Of a stretch of 64,000 bases of DNA, positions 21,626 to 32,059 are shown piece after piece. This DNA is from Aselliscus stoliczkanus (Eukaryota; Chordata; Mammalia; Chiroptera; Hipposideridae), in the NCBI GenBank assembly GCA_033961575.1, contig CM066737.1, forward strand, positions 99,972,709 to 100,036,708, in the 5' to 3' direction. Both the position numbers and the translations under genes were made by a program. The notes beneath the pieces are model-generated. The model saw nothing but the letters and a program-made list of their open reading frames with translations. It searched no databases and had not been told where the DNA came from. Position 1 is the stretch's first letter. Each line of letters opens with the position of its first letter.

Positions 21626-22789
21626 CTGGACTTCTTCGTATGTGTCCAATGGAAGTAGGGAGGTGGCAGTCCAGGGTGGGACTCAAGCCAAGAGGGTAGT
21701 CCAAAAACAAGCCAAGGGCAGATGAGTTACTTGTCCAAGGACCAAGGTGGTCATCAGAGAAGGTCCAAAGCTGGTGGCTGATAAGCTGCGAGGTAGAATG
21801 CTGGGGAGGGGAGAGTTTGTTCCAGGAGATTAGAAGTATGAGCAAGAAATAGGCAGAATGTGCCCTAAGATATAAGATCTGAATCCTAGGCCTCATAGTT
21901 TGTGGATGCTGAAAGATAGCTTTAAAATGAATACTTGCATCTCACATCCTTTAAGTTTCACTTACTCGTTCAAAAATTTCAGTCCCTTGTGACATCTTTC
22001 CTGAGTGGCTGGGAAAAGGCAAGGGATACTTTATGTGTTTACAACCATCCGTCTGGGCCACAACATTTTGTTGACTTCTGCTTCTCCAAGTTCTATCACA
22101 GCCTTCATTGTCTGATTCAGAAAAGATCTCTGCTGCATCCCGGCTCTACCTCGTAAAGGGACAAATTCCTGGAGAATCAGTTCGCTGCTCATGATCCCAC
22201 TCCTCACATGCTTCAATTACCCAGCAGCCTCCTCGTATGTGATACATTCTGTGTTGGGCTCCCTTCTGCATTACATTCCTTCAGAGGAGGGGGTCCCGCA
22301 GCAAGGTTGCTTGGGCCCTGAAGTGTACAGAAGTTAGTGAGCTGGCTCTCCCAGTTCACAACAGGCAGCGCTCCCACCACTTACCCCCTACAGTGTTGCA
22401 ACATTCTGTGGAGTAGCCACTTCTCTTGGAATCCCAAGCTGTGTTGCTAAATCCACTTTATCACACCAAATCCCTTTTTTTCTAGGATTAATTATTGGGG
22501 GGGGGGAGTTATCACCTCTCCCTATAAGCTGGCTTCTCCTAGCATCCTTTTCCTCCCTACTGAGTCTATTTGACATTTATATTTAATTTATTTATATTTA
22601 TTTAGTATATCTCTATATATTTAAACTCTGTGGGCTTGAGTGAATGTTTTTTCTGCTTCAGTGGCCATTGGCCATGTGTATCAGTTAATTCAAACCTATA
22701 CTCAGAGGGTGGGGACACCCAACATATATGAGTCTCTGTTCTGGCCTCACTGAGGCCTCTGCCATGGTGATTTAGCCATTCTCCCAGTA
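21626..22789. other. Unclassified stretch between two LINE pieces
   Basis: About 1.16 kb that I cannot classify. It includes a G8-9 homopolymer at 22497-22507 and a TTTATAT-rich tract at about 22575-22620. Since similar antisense LINE pieces flank it, it could be an old insertion (LTR or DNA element) or simply the more decayed middle of the LINE. Confidence 0.4.
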
Positions 22790-23010
22790 ATGGATTTTAT
22801 AACATTTCACCATTATAAATAATATTGTCATTGGCACCTTTGGGCATTAATCTCTGATAACCATCCACCTCTCAGGCAATTTCTTTCCGAAAGATTCCTA
22901 AACGTAGAATTACACAATCAAAGAGTAAAAACATTTTAAAGGGTCTTGATACATAATTCAAATTGCTTTTCACAAAGGTGGTTCCAATTTTCACTCCCAC
23001 CGGCCACACA
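22790..23010 (-). repeat. Old LINE piece (HAL1/L1-like), antisense
   Basis: 'aatggattttataacatttcaccattataaataatattg', 'cctaaacgtagaattac' and 'aaattgcttttcacaaaggtggttccaattttcactcccacc' match degraded LINE-1/HAL1 antisense patterns ('gaattgctgggtcaaagg', 'ccaatttacactcccacc'). Confidence 0.5.
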
Positions 23011-23069
23011 GATCAGTAGAAAAGGCACATTTGGGAATACATTCCTGTGTTTCTGAGGGTAAGATGGGT

Positions 23070-23170
23070 GGCAGCTGCACTGACTGCTGGAGTTACAGAT
23101 AGAAAGCCTTGGTTTAAACCCTGGCTTGCCAACTGTAAGACCTTGGTGAGTCACTTACTTTTCTAATTAC
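23070..23170 (+). repeat. MIR head fragment
   Basis: 'gctggagttacagatagaaagccttggtttaaaccctggcttgccaact' followed by 'agaccttggtgagtcacttac' follows the MIR head and core. Confidence 0.65.
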
Positions 23171-23329
23171 ACATATGAAGCTTAATTTGCATTCCCTTTC
23201 AGTTCTGCTTAGAGGACTAGTCAATCTTGGAGCTGAATGAGTTTATATTTTAATGACCAAATATGGTCATGGGCCACCCTTCCCAGCAACCTTCACCAGA
23301 GCTAGGTCAATGGGAATAACCATCTTCTC

Positions 23330-23412
23330 CTCTTCTGCTCCCCTCCCCTCCCCTCCCCTCCCTTTCCCTCCCCTTCCTTCCCCTGTCCTCTCCTCTCTTC
23401 TCCTCTCTTCTT
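23330..23412. repeat. Pyrimidine-rich (CCCCT)n tract
   Basis: Repeated CCCCT units decay into TCCTCTCTTCTC. The 85-aa minus-strand frame across it is Glu/Gly/Arg-rich only because of the repeat. Confidence 0.9.
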
Positions 23413-24039
23413 CTTTGTGACTGGCTGAGCATGGAGGCTGGAGGTGGGGGCTTCCCCAGAATCCCCAGACTACCTCACACCAGTACTGCCTGCCCTGCCT
23501 CCCAGATGTTGAAGGCCCTGCCATTCCACCTCAGTAGGATATTGAGCCACATGGTGAGTGCAGAACTTTGGACTAACATCTCTGTTTTACAAATGGTTCC
23601 ACAGTTTAGAATTCGACTGAATACCAACTACACTTGCCAACCATAGCAAAGTAAAAATACAATTCAGCACCTCATTAACTCCCACATTATTACGTGTGGC
23701 TTTTATTTTACATTTAATATTTCTTTTTTCAAGAGAAAGCCAGGACCAAGTTAGGCATGTTATAGTCATCCAGCCTGAAGGTCAGGAAGATGCTGGTGGA
23801 GGGGGAGAGGCCGGGTTTTGGGGGGCAGCAAAGACTGTGGCTGACTTAAGCTTATGTCCTGATGGGTAACACTCGTTGATCATTTTTATGGACTTCAACA
23901 GTTAAGTGGATTTTTTGGACCGACTAAACTAAAACTATGGGATGCATGAATAAATTTAGACTCAACTCTGAACCTTTGAATATACCCACCTATTCATTCC
24001 CAGCGGCCACAGCTTCAAATCATAGCAACGTGTTAGTAG
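23413..24039. other. Unclassified non-coding stretch
   Basis: No gene or named repeat recognised. Confidence 0.45.
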
Positions 24040-24165
24040 TATATTAGCTCCAAAATGGATCTTAGAGACAAGTGCCTTGTTTTACAGGTGAGGAAGCTGA
24101 GGTTCAGAGAAATCGCATGACTTCTTCAATATTACCCGAGCTATAACAAATGGAGCCAGGACAGA
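24040..24165 (-). repeat. MIR fragment
   Basis: 'ttgttttacaggtgaggaagctgaggttcagagaaatcgcatgactt' is the reverse complement of the MIR core. The rest is weak. Confidence 0.7.
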
Positions 24166-24529
24166 GATGAGGCACATCATCTTCTTCCTTCCGTCTGCAT
24201 TTGTGAAATGTGTGTCATTACAGTACCTATTTTTGGCTTAAACAAAGTAGAAAAGCAACTGGAAAACTTAATTCCCTCCTGAAATTAAAGTTAAATTCTA
24301 ATATAAGAAACTACAGGAGGACATTCACATGTGGAATGTTGTTCTAATTGTACTGATATGAGCCCGAGCTCTGGAATAAAAGAAGTAGGAGAGTGAAGGG
24401 ACTGTTTCTAATCTATTTACAGGAAATTTCTAAGTGCAAAGAAGTACTTTGAACTTCTCTTAAGTAGGATAAAGGTAGAAGTATAATGCTCAGATGACTT
24501 TTCTTACCTTCCTTTAAGCTTTTTGATTC
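24166..24529. other. Unclassified stretch
   Basis: No gene or named repeat recognised. Confidence 0.45.
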
Positions 24530-24850
24530 CACAAATATTTAGCAACTATGAGCAGAGCAGGTCTGTAGGAGCACCTGACACACTCAAGGGTAGTGTGGGA
24601 CAAAGGCTGGGGAGAGGTATGGGCTACATTATGAGAGGGCTTTGGACTTTTGTTCCCACTTAGGAGGTGAAGTAATAGTAAAAGAGTAGGGGGAACGACA
24701 CCACTGAACAATGCTTAGGAGGATGATCTGGGAGCAATGGATGGTTAAGGGAAAGAAAAGATTGCAGGCCAGAGGCCAGCTGGGGCACACACATGATCAT
24801 CCAGGAGAGAAGCGGGAAAGACCTAACTATAGTTGCAGAACTAAGAATTA
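24530..24850 (-). repeat. L2 LINE fragment, antisense
   Basis: 'ccacaaatatttagcaactatgagcagagcaggt', 'gagagggctttggacttttgttccc' and 'gaggatgatctgggagcaatgga' match antisense L2 blocks seen in remembered consensus ('agggccttgtaggcc', 'aagatcactctggctgc'). Confidence 0.55.
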
Positions 24851-24919
24851 TCTTGGTTTGAGACCTTCCAGAAGCAGACCCTGAGACAAAGATGCAAGTT
24901 CAAAAAGTTTCTTTGAGAG

Positions 24920-25943
24920 ACTTCCGGTAAAATGGCGCAATAGACAGACGTTGTGCTAACTGCCTCCCAGGATCAAACCAAAATTACAAACAAATTATAC
25001 AGCATTCAACCCTGGAGGTCCCCGGAACACTAGATGAACAGAACCACTAAATGAAGAACTTAAAGAGGAGTCCACATCGGGTCTGATAGGATGGGCAGAG
25101 ACGAGAGAGGGCAAGCCCCGTGAGGGAGGTCCCAGCTGTGGGGAGGCTTCTCTGGTTGGGGGAGAGACCCTCAGGCCGCACACCAAGCTCACCAGCCCAG
25201 AGCTCCTTTGCCGGGTAGAGGAGTTCTAATATAGCCGGCAGTAAATTAGTGAGGACTCTCTTTGCTCAGCTCAGTGAGGCTAAGAGCGGCTGGAGAATCA
25301 GTGGGGCCGGCACCCGGGCTTGCTCGCCGGTGAGCACTTACCTGGTTCCTGGTGGAGGGAGTGGCTGTGTGAGCCGGGAGCCTGCGGGGACGGACTGAAC
25401 TGAGTACCTTTGGTGCAAAGGCTAGAGGTTTTCGGACTACTGTTCCCGTGGTGTGGAGCCTGCATGCGAGTGGTGTAGGGAGGATGCCATTTTGTCGGGC
25501 TTGGGTCCTCCCACGGAGGATCAGGTCCGAGACCTCATTGATCTGGTGGAATTGGCACAGAAGTGCGTGTGTGCGTGCTGTGTGTGCGTACTCGCGCACA
25601 TGCGGCCTTGGATCCCCACCCTCCACCCGGCTTATACTGCGTTGCCAGGGAAAAGCTGGGCGGGTGCCCTCAGGCTCCAACAGGCTGCTCACTGAGACCC
25701 GGGAGTGCGCAAGCCACCTCGGGTCCCCACTCTCCGAACTCCGCTTGCAGAGTTGCCAGGCTGGTGATTGGTTGTCGGGCTGCTCGGCCTGATCTGTGAG
25801 CGGCTGATTGGGACAGGCTGAGGCTGGGAGCTGGGAGTTTTCCTGGGAGTGTTGGGCCGTGAGCTGTGTGCCTGCATCATCCAGCCAGGGCTCTCCTGGT
25901 GATCTATCTAATACATCAAAGTAATCCCAGAGCAACAGCCAGA
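24920..25943 (+). promoter_or_regulatory. L1 5' UTR with internal promoter start
   Basis: The first bases include an ETS-like CTTCCGG (24921-24927) and a YY1-like AAAATGGCG (24929-24937). YY1 binding near +1 directs initiation in human L1, so a like role is inferred. About 1 kb of GC- and CpG-rich sequence follows, with TGTGTGCG runs at 25565-25600. The 240-aa minus-strand frame at 25246-25968 and several + frames lie in this UTR and have no known family features. Confidence 0.75.
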
Positions 25944-26280
25944 ATGGGGAAACAAAGAAACATGTCACAAGTAAAAGATCAGAAGAAACCTCTAGAAATG
26001 GAATTAAATGAAACAGAGGGAGCCAACCTTTCAGAGACAGAGTTTAGAACACTGATGATAAGAATGTTTAAGGAACTTAGCGAGGACATAAAGAAGGATA
26101 GGGAAACCATAAAAAAACAACCTGTTAGAACTAAAGAATACAATAACTGAAATGAAGAACATGCTCGAAGGAATCACCAGTAGAGTAGATGAAGCAGAGG
26201 AGCGGATCAGCGATTTGGAAGATAAAATAGCAGAGATCACCCAGTTGGCACAGCAAAAAGACCAAAGAATAAAAAACAAT

Positions 26281-26411
26281 GAGCCTACCGAGTGGCTCAG
26301 TTGGTTAAGAGCTCGCTCAAGAGTGCGAGCTGAGCTCTGAGCAACGGCGGTTCAATGCCAGCCTGAGCTGAGTTGCCGTTGAGCTGCCAACAGGTAGCAG
26401 GATGGCTCAGC

Positions 26412-26462
<51 letters not shown>

Positions 26463-26474
26463 AAGGCACAGATT
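26281..26474 (+). mobile_element. tRNA-derived SINE, type B, nested in L1 ORF1
   Basis: Head GAGCCTACCGAGTGGCTCAG, box A TGGCTCAGTTGG, GGTTCAATGCC box B, GCCAACAGGTAGCAGGATGG and a 3' (AAAT)n tail at 26414-26463. The tail is followed by GGCACAGATT, then a type A SINE. The ORF1 sequence resumes after both, so the host L1 was already in place. Confidence 0.92.
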
Positions 26475-26584
26475 GGGCCGGCCGAGTGGCGCGGTTGTTA
26501 AGTGCTGGCTTGCGATGCCAGCGACACCGCGGCCCCAGTTCGGATCCCACATATGAGGGCCAGTGATACTGCCCTCAAAAAAAA
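26475..26584 (+). mobile_element. tRNA-derived SINE, type A, nested next to type B
   Basis: GGGCCGGCCGAGTGGCGCGG, GCGATGCCAGCGACACCGCG, box-B-like AGTTCGGATCC, CAGTGATACTGCCCTC and A8. It contains an extra CACCGCG compared with the consensus of the other copies. It landed by or in the A-rich tail of the type B SINE, the usual target of L1-type integration. Confidence 0.9.
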
Positions 26585-27171
26585 TGAAAATAGTTTAAGA
26601 GCCCTATGGGACAAGGTGAAATGCAACCACCTTCTCCTTCTGGAATCCCAGAAGGAGAAGAGAAGAAGCAAGGGGTCGAGAATGTATTTGAAAAAATAAT
26701 GACTGAAAACTTCCCTACCCTGGTGAAGGAAATCAACATACGTGCCCAGGAAGTGCAAAGGGTTCCAAACAAGCTGAACCCAAACAGGTCCACACCAAGA
26801 CACATCATAGTGAAAATGGCAAAGGTTAAAGACAGAGACAGAATCCTAGAGGCTGCAAGAGAAAGATAGCAGGTTACATACAAAGGAACTCCTGTTAGAC
26901 TAACAGCTGACTTGTCTACAGAAACTCTGCAGGCCATAAGGGAGTGGCAGGAGATACTCAAAGTGACACAAAATAAAGGTCTACCACCAAGATTGCTCTA
27001 CCCAGCACGGCTATCACTTAAAATTGAAGGAGAAATAAAGAGCTTCTCAGAAAAGAATAAGCTTAAGGAATTCATTACCACCAAGCCAGCATTGCAAGAA
27101 ATGTTAAACAAAAGAAAGGGGTAAAGAAGCTAACCCAGGGAGACCAGGAATACAAATAACAAAATGGCAAT

Positions 27172-27755
27172 ACTTATGCATCTATCAATAATCATTTTAA
27201 ATGTGAATGGGCTAAATGCTCCAATCAAAAGACAGAGTGGCTGAGTGGATAAGAAAATAGGACACATGTATGTGCTGTTTACAGATGGAATAAGATATTT
27301 CATGCAAATGGAAATGAGAAGAAAAAAAAGCTGGAGTACCAATACTTATTTTGGACAAAATAGACTTTAAAATGACTACAATAAAAGACAAAGAAGGGCA
27401 CTATAACCCTAATAAACATCTATGCACCCAACATAGGAACTCCTAATTACATATAACAGATTTTGACAGACATAAAGACAGAGATCAACAGTAACACTAT
27501 CATAGTAGGGGACTTCAACACCCCAATGTCACCAATGGACAGACCCTTTAGACAGAAAATCAACACAGAAAGAGGGGCCTTAAATGACACTTTAGACCAG
27601 CTGGACTTCGTTGATATTTTTAGAGCATTTCACCCTGAAAAAACAGAATATACATTCTTCTCAAGTACACATGGGACATTTTCCAAGATAGACCATGTTA
27701 GGCCACAAAACAAGTCTCAGTAAATTTAAGAAGATTGAAGTCATATCACAAAGGA
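27172..27755 (+). pseudogene. L1 ORF2 N-terminal endonuclease part, broken and truncated
   Basis: Frames read IIILNVNGLNAPIKRQ, then after stops and shifts VGDFNTPMS, NDTLDQLDFVDIFRAFHP and EYTFFSSTHGTFSKIDHV, the L1 AP-like endonuclease. GDFNTP and the S-IDH region hold residues of the endonuclease core. The sequence matches as far as about KKIEVIS at 27750. Polymerase and C-terminal domains are missing. The deletion joins endonuclease sequence to the 3' UTR. Confidence 0.9.
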
Positions 27756-28471
27756 AAAACTTATGGTTGCTGGCTGGGAGGGAGTGGGGAAGAGGGAGAG
27801 GGGGAAGGTTTTGGAAAGTGTAGGTGGGACTACAGTGTTGCTGCAGGGATATGGGGGTAATTCTGGGAATGTAATTTATAATGTTGTGAAGAGACTATTA
27901 TGTCATGTGAAATAAGTCAGTTGGAGAAGGGCAGGTACCATGTGATCTCACTTGTGTGTGGAATCTGAAGAGCTGAGTGAACGATCAAAGTAAACAGACT
28001 CATAGATGTAGAGGAAAAACTGAGGGTTGCTAGTTGGGAGGGGGGTGAGTATGGAGGGGAAGGGGAAGGGATTAGACAGTATAAATAGGCAACTACAATA
28101 TTGCCACAGGGATATGAAACACAGTTCGGGGAATATAATAATGTTGTAAAAATTTTATGGCGTGTCAGACAGTCACATGTCTTGTTAGGGAGACCACTTC
28201 ATGGATGGAGTAGAGGCTTGATCACTGTACACCTGAAGCTGATGTTGTATAGTATTGTATGCCAACTGCAACTGAATATGTGGATGGTCACGGGATGTGG
28301 AGTATACTGTGGAGGGGAGTCAAGGGACTTGTGATAGATATGTATGATATGGTGGGGAGTGGGGTGGTGAACTGGGGGAGGGGGGTTGCCACTTTGGGGG
28401 GTAAAGAGTATAACTATTGCATTGTGTTGTACACCTGAAACTAATAAAAATAATAATAAATAAATTTTTTA
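27752..28471 (+). other. L1 3' UTR with tandem duplication and G-rich tracts
   Basis: AGGAAAAACTTATGGTTGCTG at 27752 and AGGAAAAACTGAGGGTTGCTA at 28012 begin two imperfect units offset by 260 bp. Both continue with a G-rich polypurine tract, 'gcagggatatg' or 'cacagggatatg', and 'aatgttgt'. A third G-rich tract lies at about 28350-28387. G-rich polypurine tracts are typical of mammalian L1 3' UTRs. The final ~350 bp also occurs at 20260-20627. Confidence 0.8.
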
Positions 28472-28799
28472 AAAAAGTTTCTTTGAGAGGTGGTCCTAGG
28501 AAACACTGGTAGGAGAGAGGGGAAGTGAACCAGGAGAAAAAGGAAGACAGTCCCAGGCATGTTAGCAGGCCAGTTACTGGTGTGGGTGACGAGCTCAACC
28601 CTGCTGGGAGATAAAGGAGAGCCTATTGCAGAGTTGTCCCTGCAAAGGGATCAGGAAGATGGTGGCTTGATTCACCAATTCTCCATCCACCATTGATTGG
28701 TTCAGAACTGCCTCCAAAATCACTCGCTTCCCAGCACTCCAGGCTTGCCTTTCATGTGAGCTGAATGTGCCCCAACAAAAATGCCCTCAGGAAGAGAGT

Positions 28800-29945
28800 C
28801 ACAGGTGTCCAGGAGTGGAGAGTTGAATGTTGAGGGAGGACAGGGAGGGCACCCGCAGAGTCTGATATGCAGACACCTGTTTCGCCCTGGGGATGCCGCA
28901 TCCTATAGACGGGATGCAGCACACTGAGTAGTTGGGTGGGAAGGCCTCTGATCTGACTTTCTTCCCTAAATTCTGTGATTCCTTCACCTTCAGAAATAGG
29001 CCACCCTGCCTACAAGGACCCATTGCATTCTTGCTGCATCTAGTCCGTTTTTAATCCATGCCCCTTTTAAAATTCTATGTCATAATACAAATTTACTTGA
29101 GGAGCTTGTAATTAGTGTTCTGCATATGTTTTATGAAATCATATTTTAGAAACACTTCTCTAATGAGATTACAGAAGACTGGAAATTATAGTAATGAAGG
29201 TATTAGTCAAGCATGTGATACCCAAGGTAGGAAAGAAAAACATATTACCTCAACTTGACTTAACTTACTTCAGTGAAGTAGGCAACTGGCAAGCTGTCCA
29301 CTCCATCATTAACTAGAATTAATTCAAAGCCCATCTAGGGTTCAATCCAGAATAAAAAGTTGCCAAGACTTCAAAACCATTAAAACTGGCATGACATATT
29401 TTCTTTTCGGAACCGCACAACTCAAAGTTTAAGAAATGTGAGGAATTTCTGGAAAATTCCATAATAGGTCAATGACAACTTACTTCAAGTGGAGAGAAGT
29501 GACTTTCTCAGGGAAACAATAAGTTGCTTGCATTTGTGGACTTTAAGACTGAGCTTTTTGTTATCTGTCAGGGAGTTTATTAAGGGGTTAGGGAGTGGGA
29601 AAGCACTAACAGCTCCCAGGATAGATTTCTGAGTGCTGAGATCCACCCAGTGAACTGCAAAGCCAAGTAACGAACCCTTGAAATGTTTACATCATGGAAG
29701 CAGAAATGCCAAACCTGAGATGGCAGATGGCCTTCATGACAGGGTTAAACACAAAGCCCAGGATGAATACATGACATTGCAGGCAAGGCAGATTTTTCTT
29801 CATCTTCATTTGTCCCTTTCCTCGGACTGCAGACACATGCAGCGCCTCAGGATTTGGTCTGAAAGGCAAGGAGGAGCTCCTGTTATTTTTATACCTAATT
29901 GGAGTGGCCTGAGGGCTGCGCCAAATCTGGGTAAATCCATTTTCA
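28800..29945. other. Unclassified non-coding stretch
   Basis: No named repeat recognised. The part at 29650-29945 is non-repetitive, moderately GC-rich and carries overlapping 88-96 aa frames on both strands, neither with family features (see findings). Confidence 0.45.
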
Positions 29946-29949
29946 GTAA

Positions 29950-30090
29950 ACAAGTAGACATTTATTGAGCACCTACTAACTGCAAAGAACTGTGTTAAAT
30001 GTTATACAGTTTGTAAATAGAAGTCTGCTGTGGAAGACCTTAGAATTTGGTAGGGGAGATGATATTCATACATAAAGAACTGTAATATAA
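29950..30090 (-). repeat. L2 3' end, antisense
   Basis: 'agacatttattgagcacctactaactgcaaagaactgtgttaaatg' is the reverse of the L2 end; 'taggggagatgatattcatac' continues in order. Confidence 0.75.
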
Positions 30091-30159
30091 AGGCAAGAGT
30101 CCTAAATGCTCCTCCCATGTCTAACTTTACTTTGTACTTGTAACTGTTAAAATAATAAT

Positions 30160-30232
30160 AATGAGAAGTAGGAGGAGGAGGGAGAGGAGGGGGAGAGGGA
30201 GAGGGGAGGGAGAGGAGAGAGGGGAAGAAGAG
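30160..30232. repeat. Purine-rich (GGA)n/(GGGA)n tract
   Basis: A tract of AGG, GAGG and GGGA units, all purine on the + strand. Confidence 0.9.
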
Positions 30233-30359
30233 CCCATTTATAGAGCACTTTCTTAACTACTATACTACCTACCACACAATAATTTTTTTAATTTTAAAGT
30301 TTTCATGTACACAAGTGTTTCCCAGTTACTCTCGAAAGTTCTATGATGTAAGAGTCTTA

Positions 30360-30452
30360 TGTTTTCATTCTTGTGTTGAAGCACTTGGCACTGTGCCTGG
30401 TCCCAGAAGATTCTCCATAAATATTCATTGAATGAATGAACGAATGAACAGG
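30360..30452 (+). repeat. L2 3' end
   Basis: 'gcacttggcactgtgcctggtcccagaagattctccataaatattcattgaatgaatga' is close to the L2 terminus, followed by the GAATGAAC tail repeat. Confidence 0.8.
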
Positions 30453-32055
30453 TGAGACTCTGGCTGTTTAGAGAAGGGAAAAATGACATTTATTCACAGG
30501 CATGAGGGAAGGCTGCATGGAGGAGGTGGCATTCAGTCTCTGCCTTGACTAGTGGATAAGACCCACAAAAATGGAGGGACATTTTCAATTCTACACTGTA
30601 AATGCAGACCTTCGGTCACTTGGGAAGTAACTGGCTGGTTGAAGGGCCTACAGCCTGTGACATAGTAGGCTTTTTAACCAGAAAGAATGGGCATTCCATT
30701 GCCAAGTGCCTAGAACAATGGGTCCATCTGCCTCCAGAGGCTAAGAGACTGCTGGGGACAGAGTGAGGGGACACATACCCCACAAATGGAAGACAAGGCA
30801 TTTGGGAGGCCAGGGAGTATGAGGCTGCACCGCCTGGCTGTGCTGTGCTGGGTCCCTCACCTGGAGCCACCAGTCCATGGAACGCATGCACAGGGGCTGC
30901 TGCTGCTGGGAAGCACTTGTCAAAGTGCATCTCACGGGTGGAACTGGCCAGGAGCTGCCATGCCCAATGCAGCCCACCTGATGGTGGTGGTGGGTGGGCA
31001 TAGTAGCAAAGAAGGGTATTAGCAGATAGAGAAAAGCCCAGACAGCATCCAGACCCGAGCAGGAATCGTGGGCGGGGCTCTGAGAGAGCTCACTCCTGTT
31101 GGACTGGCAACTTTGGAAATCAGACCTCAAGGGGCACGTACTATCTTTGTAGTTATGAGAACCACTCATAGGGGGCCTGTAGAGAACCCAGTCACAGTCT
31201 GAGGCTGGCCTGAACGGGCTCCAGGGGCTGATAACTGGATTCTGTAAACTGAGAGGACAAAGAACCAAAGCAGAATTGTTTAGGGACTCATAATGCTGTA
31301 ACGTTGTTGGGGGAACTATTGGGGACCCGCTTAGTTGTCTACCCTCCTATCCCCAATTAGGATTGTGTGAACCATTGTAGAGAGATGACTCTTGATATTA
31401 AATGGCTGGCCATGTGTAGGAAGCAGCAGGGAATGTGACAGGAAAATCCCAGGCACAAAATACAGGCTACATAGTTTTAATTTTCTGTTTGATAACATCA
31501 CAGCTTGGCAATATCAGTAAAACCAGGGCAAGAGAGTTGGAGAGAACTAGAGACATTTACCCAGAATCTTAAAATTTTCAACTCCACAGTCCCACTCCCT
31601 GATCGCATCCTGCCTCTCCCATGATCCACAGCAACTCTCTCAAACTTTCACAACACTTTCTGTTCTCTTCTTTCGGCACGGGACCCTCTACACACAACAG
31701 AGACTATGGAAGCCAAAGAGAAAGCCCTCTCCTTCACGCTAGCCCCACGCGTTGGGCGGCTTCTGTCCCCCTCCGCCCTCAGAGCCTTCCCTCCATTTCT
31801 GCGAGGGTGTGTCCACCTTACAGTCCCCTGGGCAGGGGTGCCCCTCCCTTTCCAGTACTTCTGCATCTTCAACCCTCATAACTGCTCCGCCTTTTGTTCA
31901 TCTAGGATGGAAACACTTTCAAATCAAAACTTCTTTTTACTCTCTTCTATCTTGCCACAGCCATTTTTCCTTCCTTTTGGATCCAGCTTCTTTACTATGA
32001 TTTTCACGTCTATTCATTATTCTATTCATCACACCTGCTATTCATTATTCAAACC
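30453..32055. other. Unclassified non-coding stretch
   Basis: The longest open frames (175 aa on the minus strand at 30741-31268, 124 aa at 31706-32080) overlap each other in conflicting frames, show no domain or splice structure, and are judged fortuitous. 31900-32055 may be the start of the L2 that follows. Confidence 0.5.
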
Positions 32056-32059
32056 ACTT

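Larger units (their letters stand above)
25944..27124 (+). pseudogene. L1 ORF1 (RNA-binding chaperone), broken
   Basis: It starts with ATG at 25944 (MGKQRNMSQ). The N-terminal coiled-coil part runs to a frameshift near 26120. The next frame continues with MKNMLEGITSRVDEAEERIS up to DQRIKNN, where two SINEs interrupt at 26281-26584. The RRM and C-terminal domains resume with PSPSGIPEGEEKKQG and TPRHIIVKMAKVKDRDRI, hit a TAG at 26866-26868 and go on to KPALQEMLNKRKG before TAA. ORF1p normally trimerises and binds L1 RNA. With the SINEs, a frameshift and a stop, this copy cannot make it. Confidence 0.9.
24920..28471 (+). mobile_element. LINE-1 with 5' end, internally deleted, target duplications intact
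   Basis: The element starts ACTTCCGGTAAAATGGCGC and ends in an A-rich tail. It is bounded by identical 18-bp duplications, aaaaagtttctttgagag, at 24902-24919 and 28472-28489. It is 3,552 bp long including two nested SINEs, against more than 6 kb for a complete L1. Order: CpG-rich 5' UTR (24920 to about 25943), ORF1 (25944-27124), ORF2 endonuclease start (about 27172-27750), then a direct jump to the 3' UTR. The reverse transcriptase region is absent. Frameshifts and stops in ORF1 and ORF2 show that it is dead. Confidence 0.93.
24860..28790 (-). mobile_element. Antisense solo LTR (class L3, copy 2), split by an L1
   Basis: The left part, 24860-24919, reads CAGAAGCAGACCCTGAGACA, the reverse complement of the '(ctt)gcctcagg(ttctgctt)' end of the LTR at 12620-13075. 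After the L1 it continues at 28490 with GTGGTCCTAGGAAACACTGG, 'gttagcaggccagttactggtgtgggtgac' and 'accctgctggg', which match the reverse complement of that LTR in order. It is the host of the L1 insertion and so older. Confidence 0.7.

Noticed and set aside
25246..25968. 240-aa open frame on the minus strand, the longest in the window
   Set aside because: It lies wholly within the CpG-rich 5' UTR of the L1, antisense to it. Low stop-codon density from high GC explains it, and the protein has no recognisable domain.
26606..27124. Frames of 87 and 70 aa that look like real protein
   Set aside because: They are the RRM and C-terminal part of L1 ORF1 separated by a stop codon, so they belong to the mobile element and not to a host gene.
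30741..31268. 175-aa minus-strand frame
   Set aside because: It is Ser/Pro/Cys-rich with no domain, has no upstream promoter or acceptor/donor arrangement, and is overlapped by frames on the other strand.
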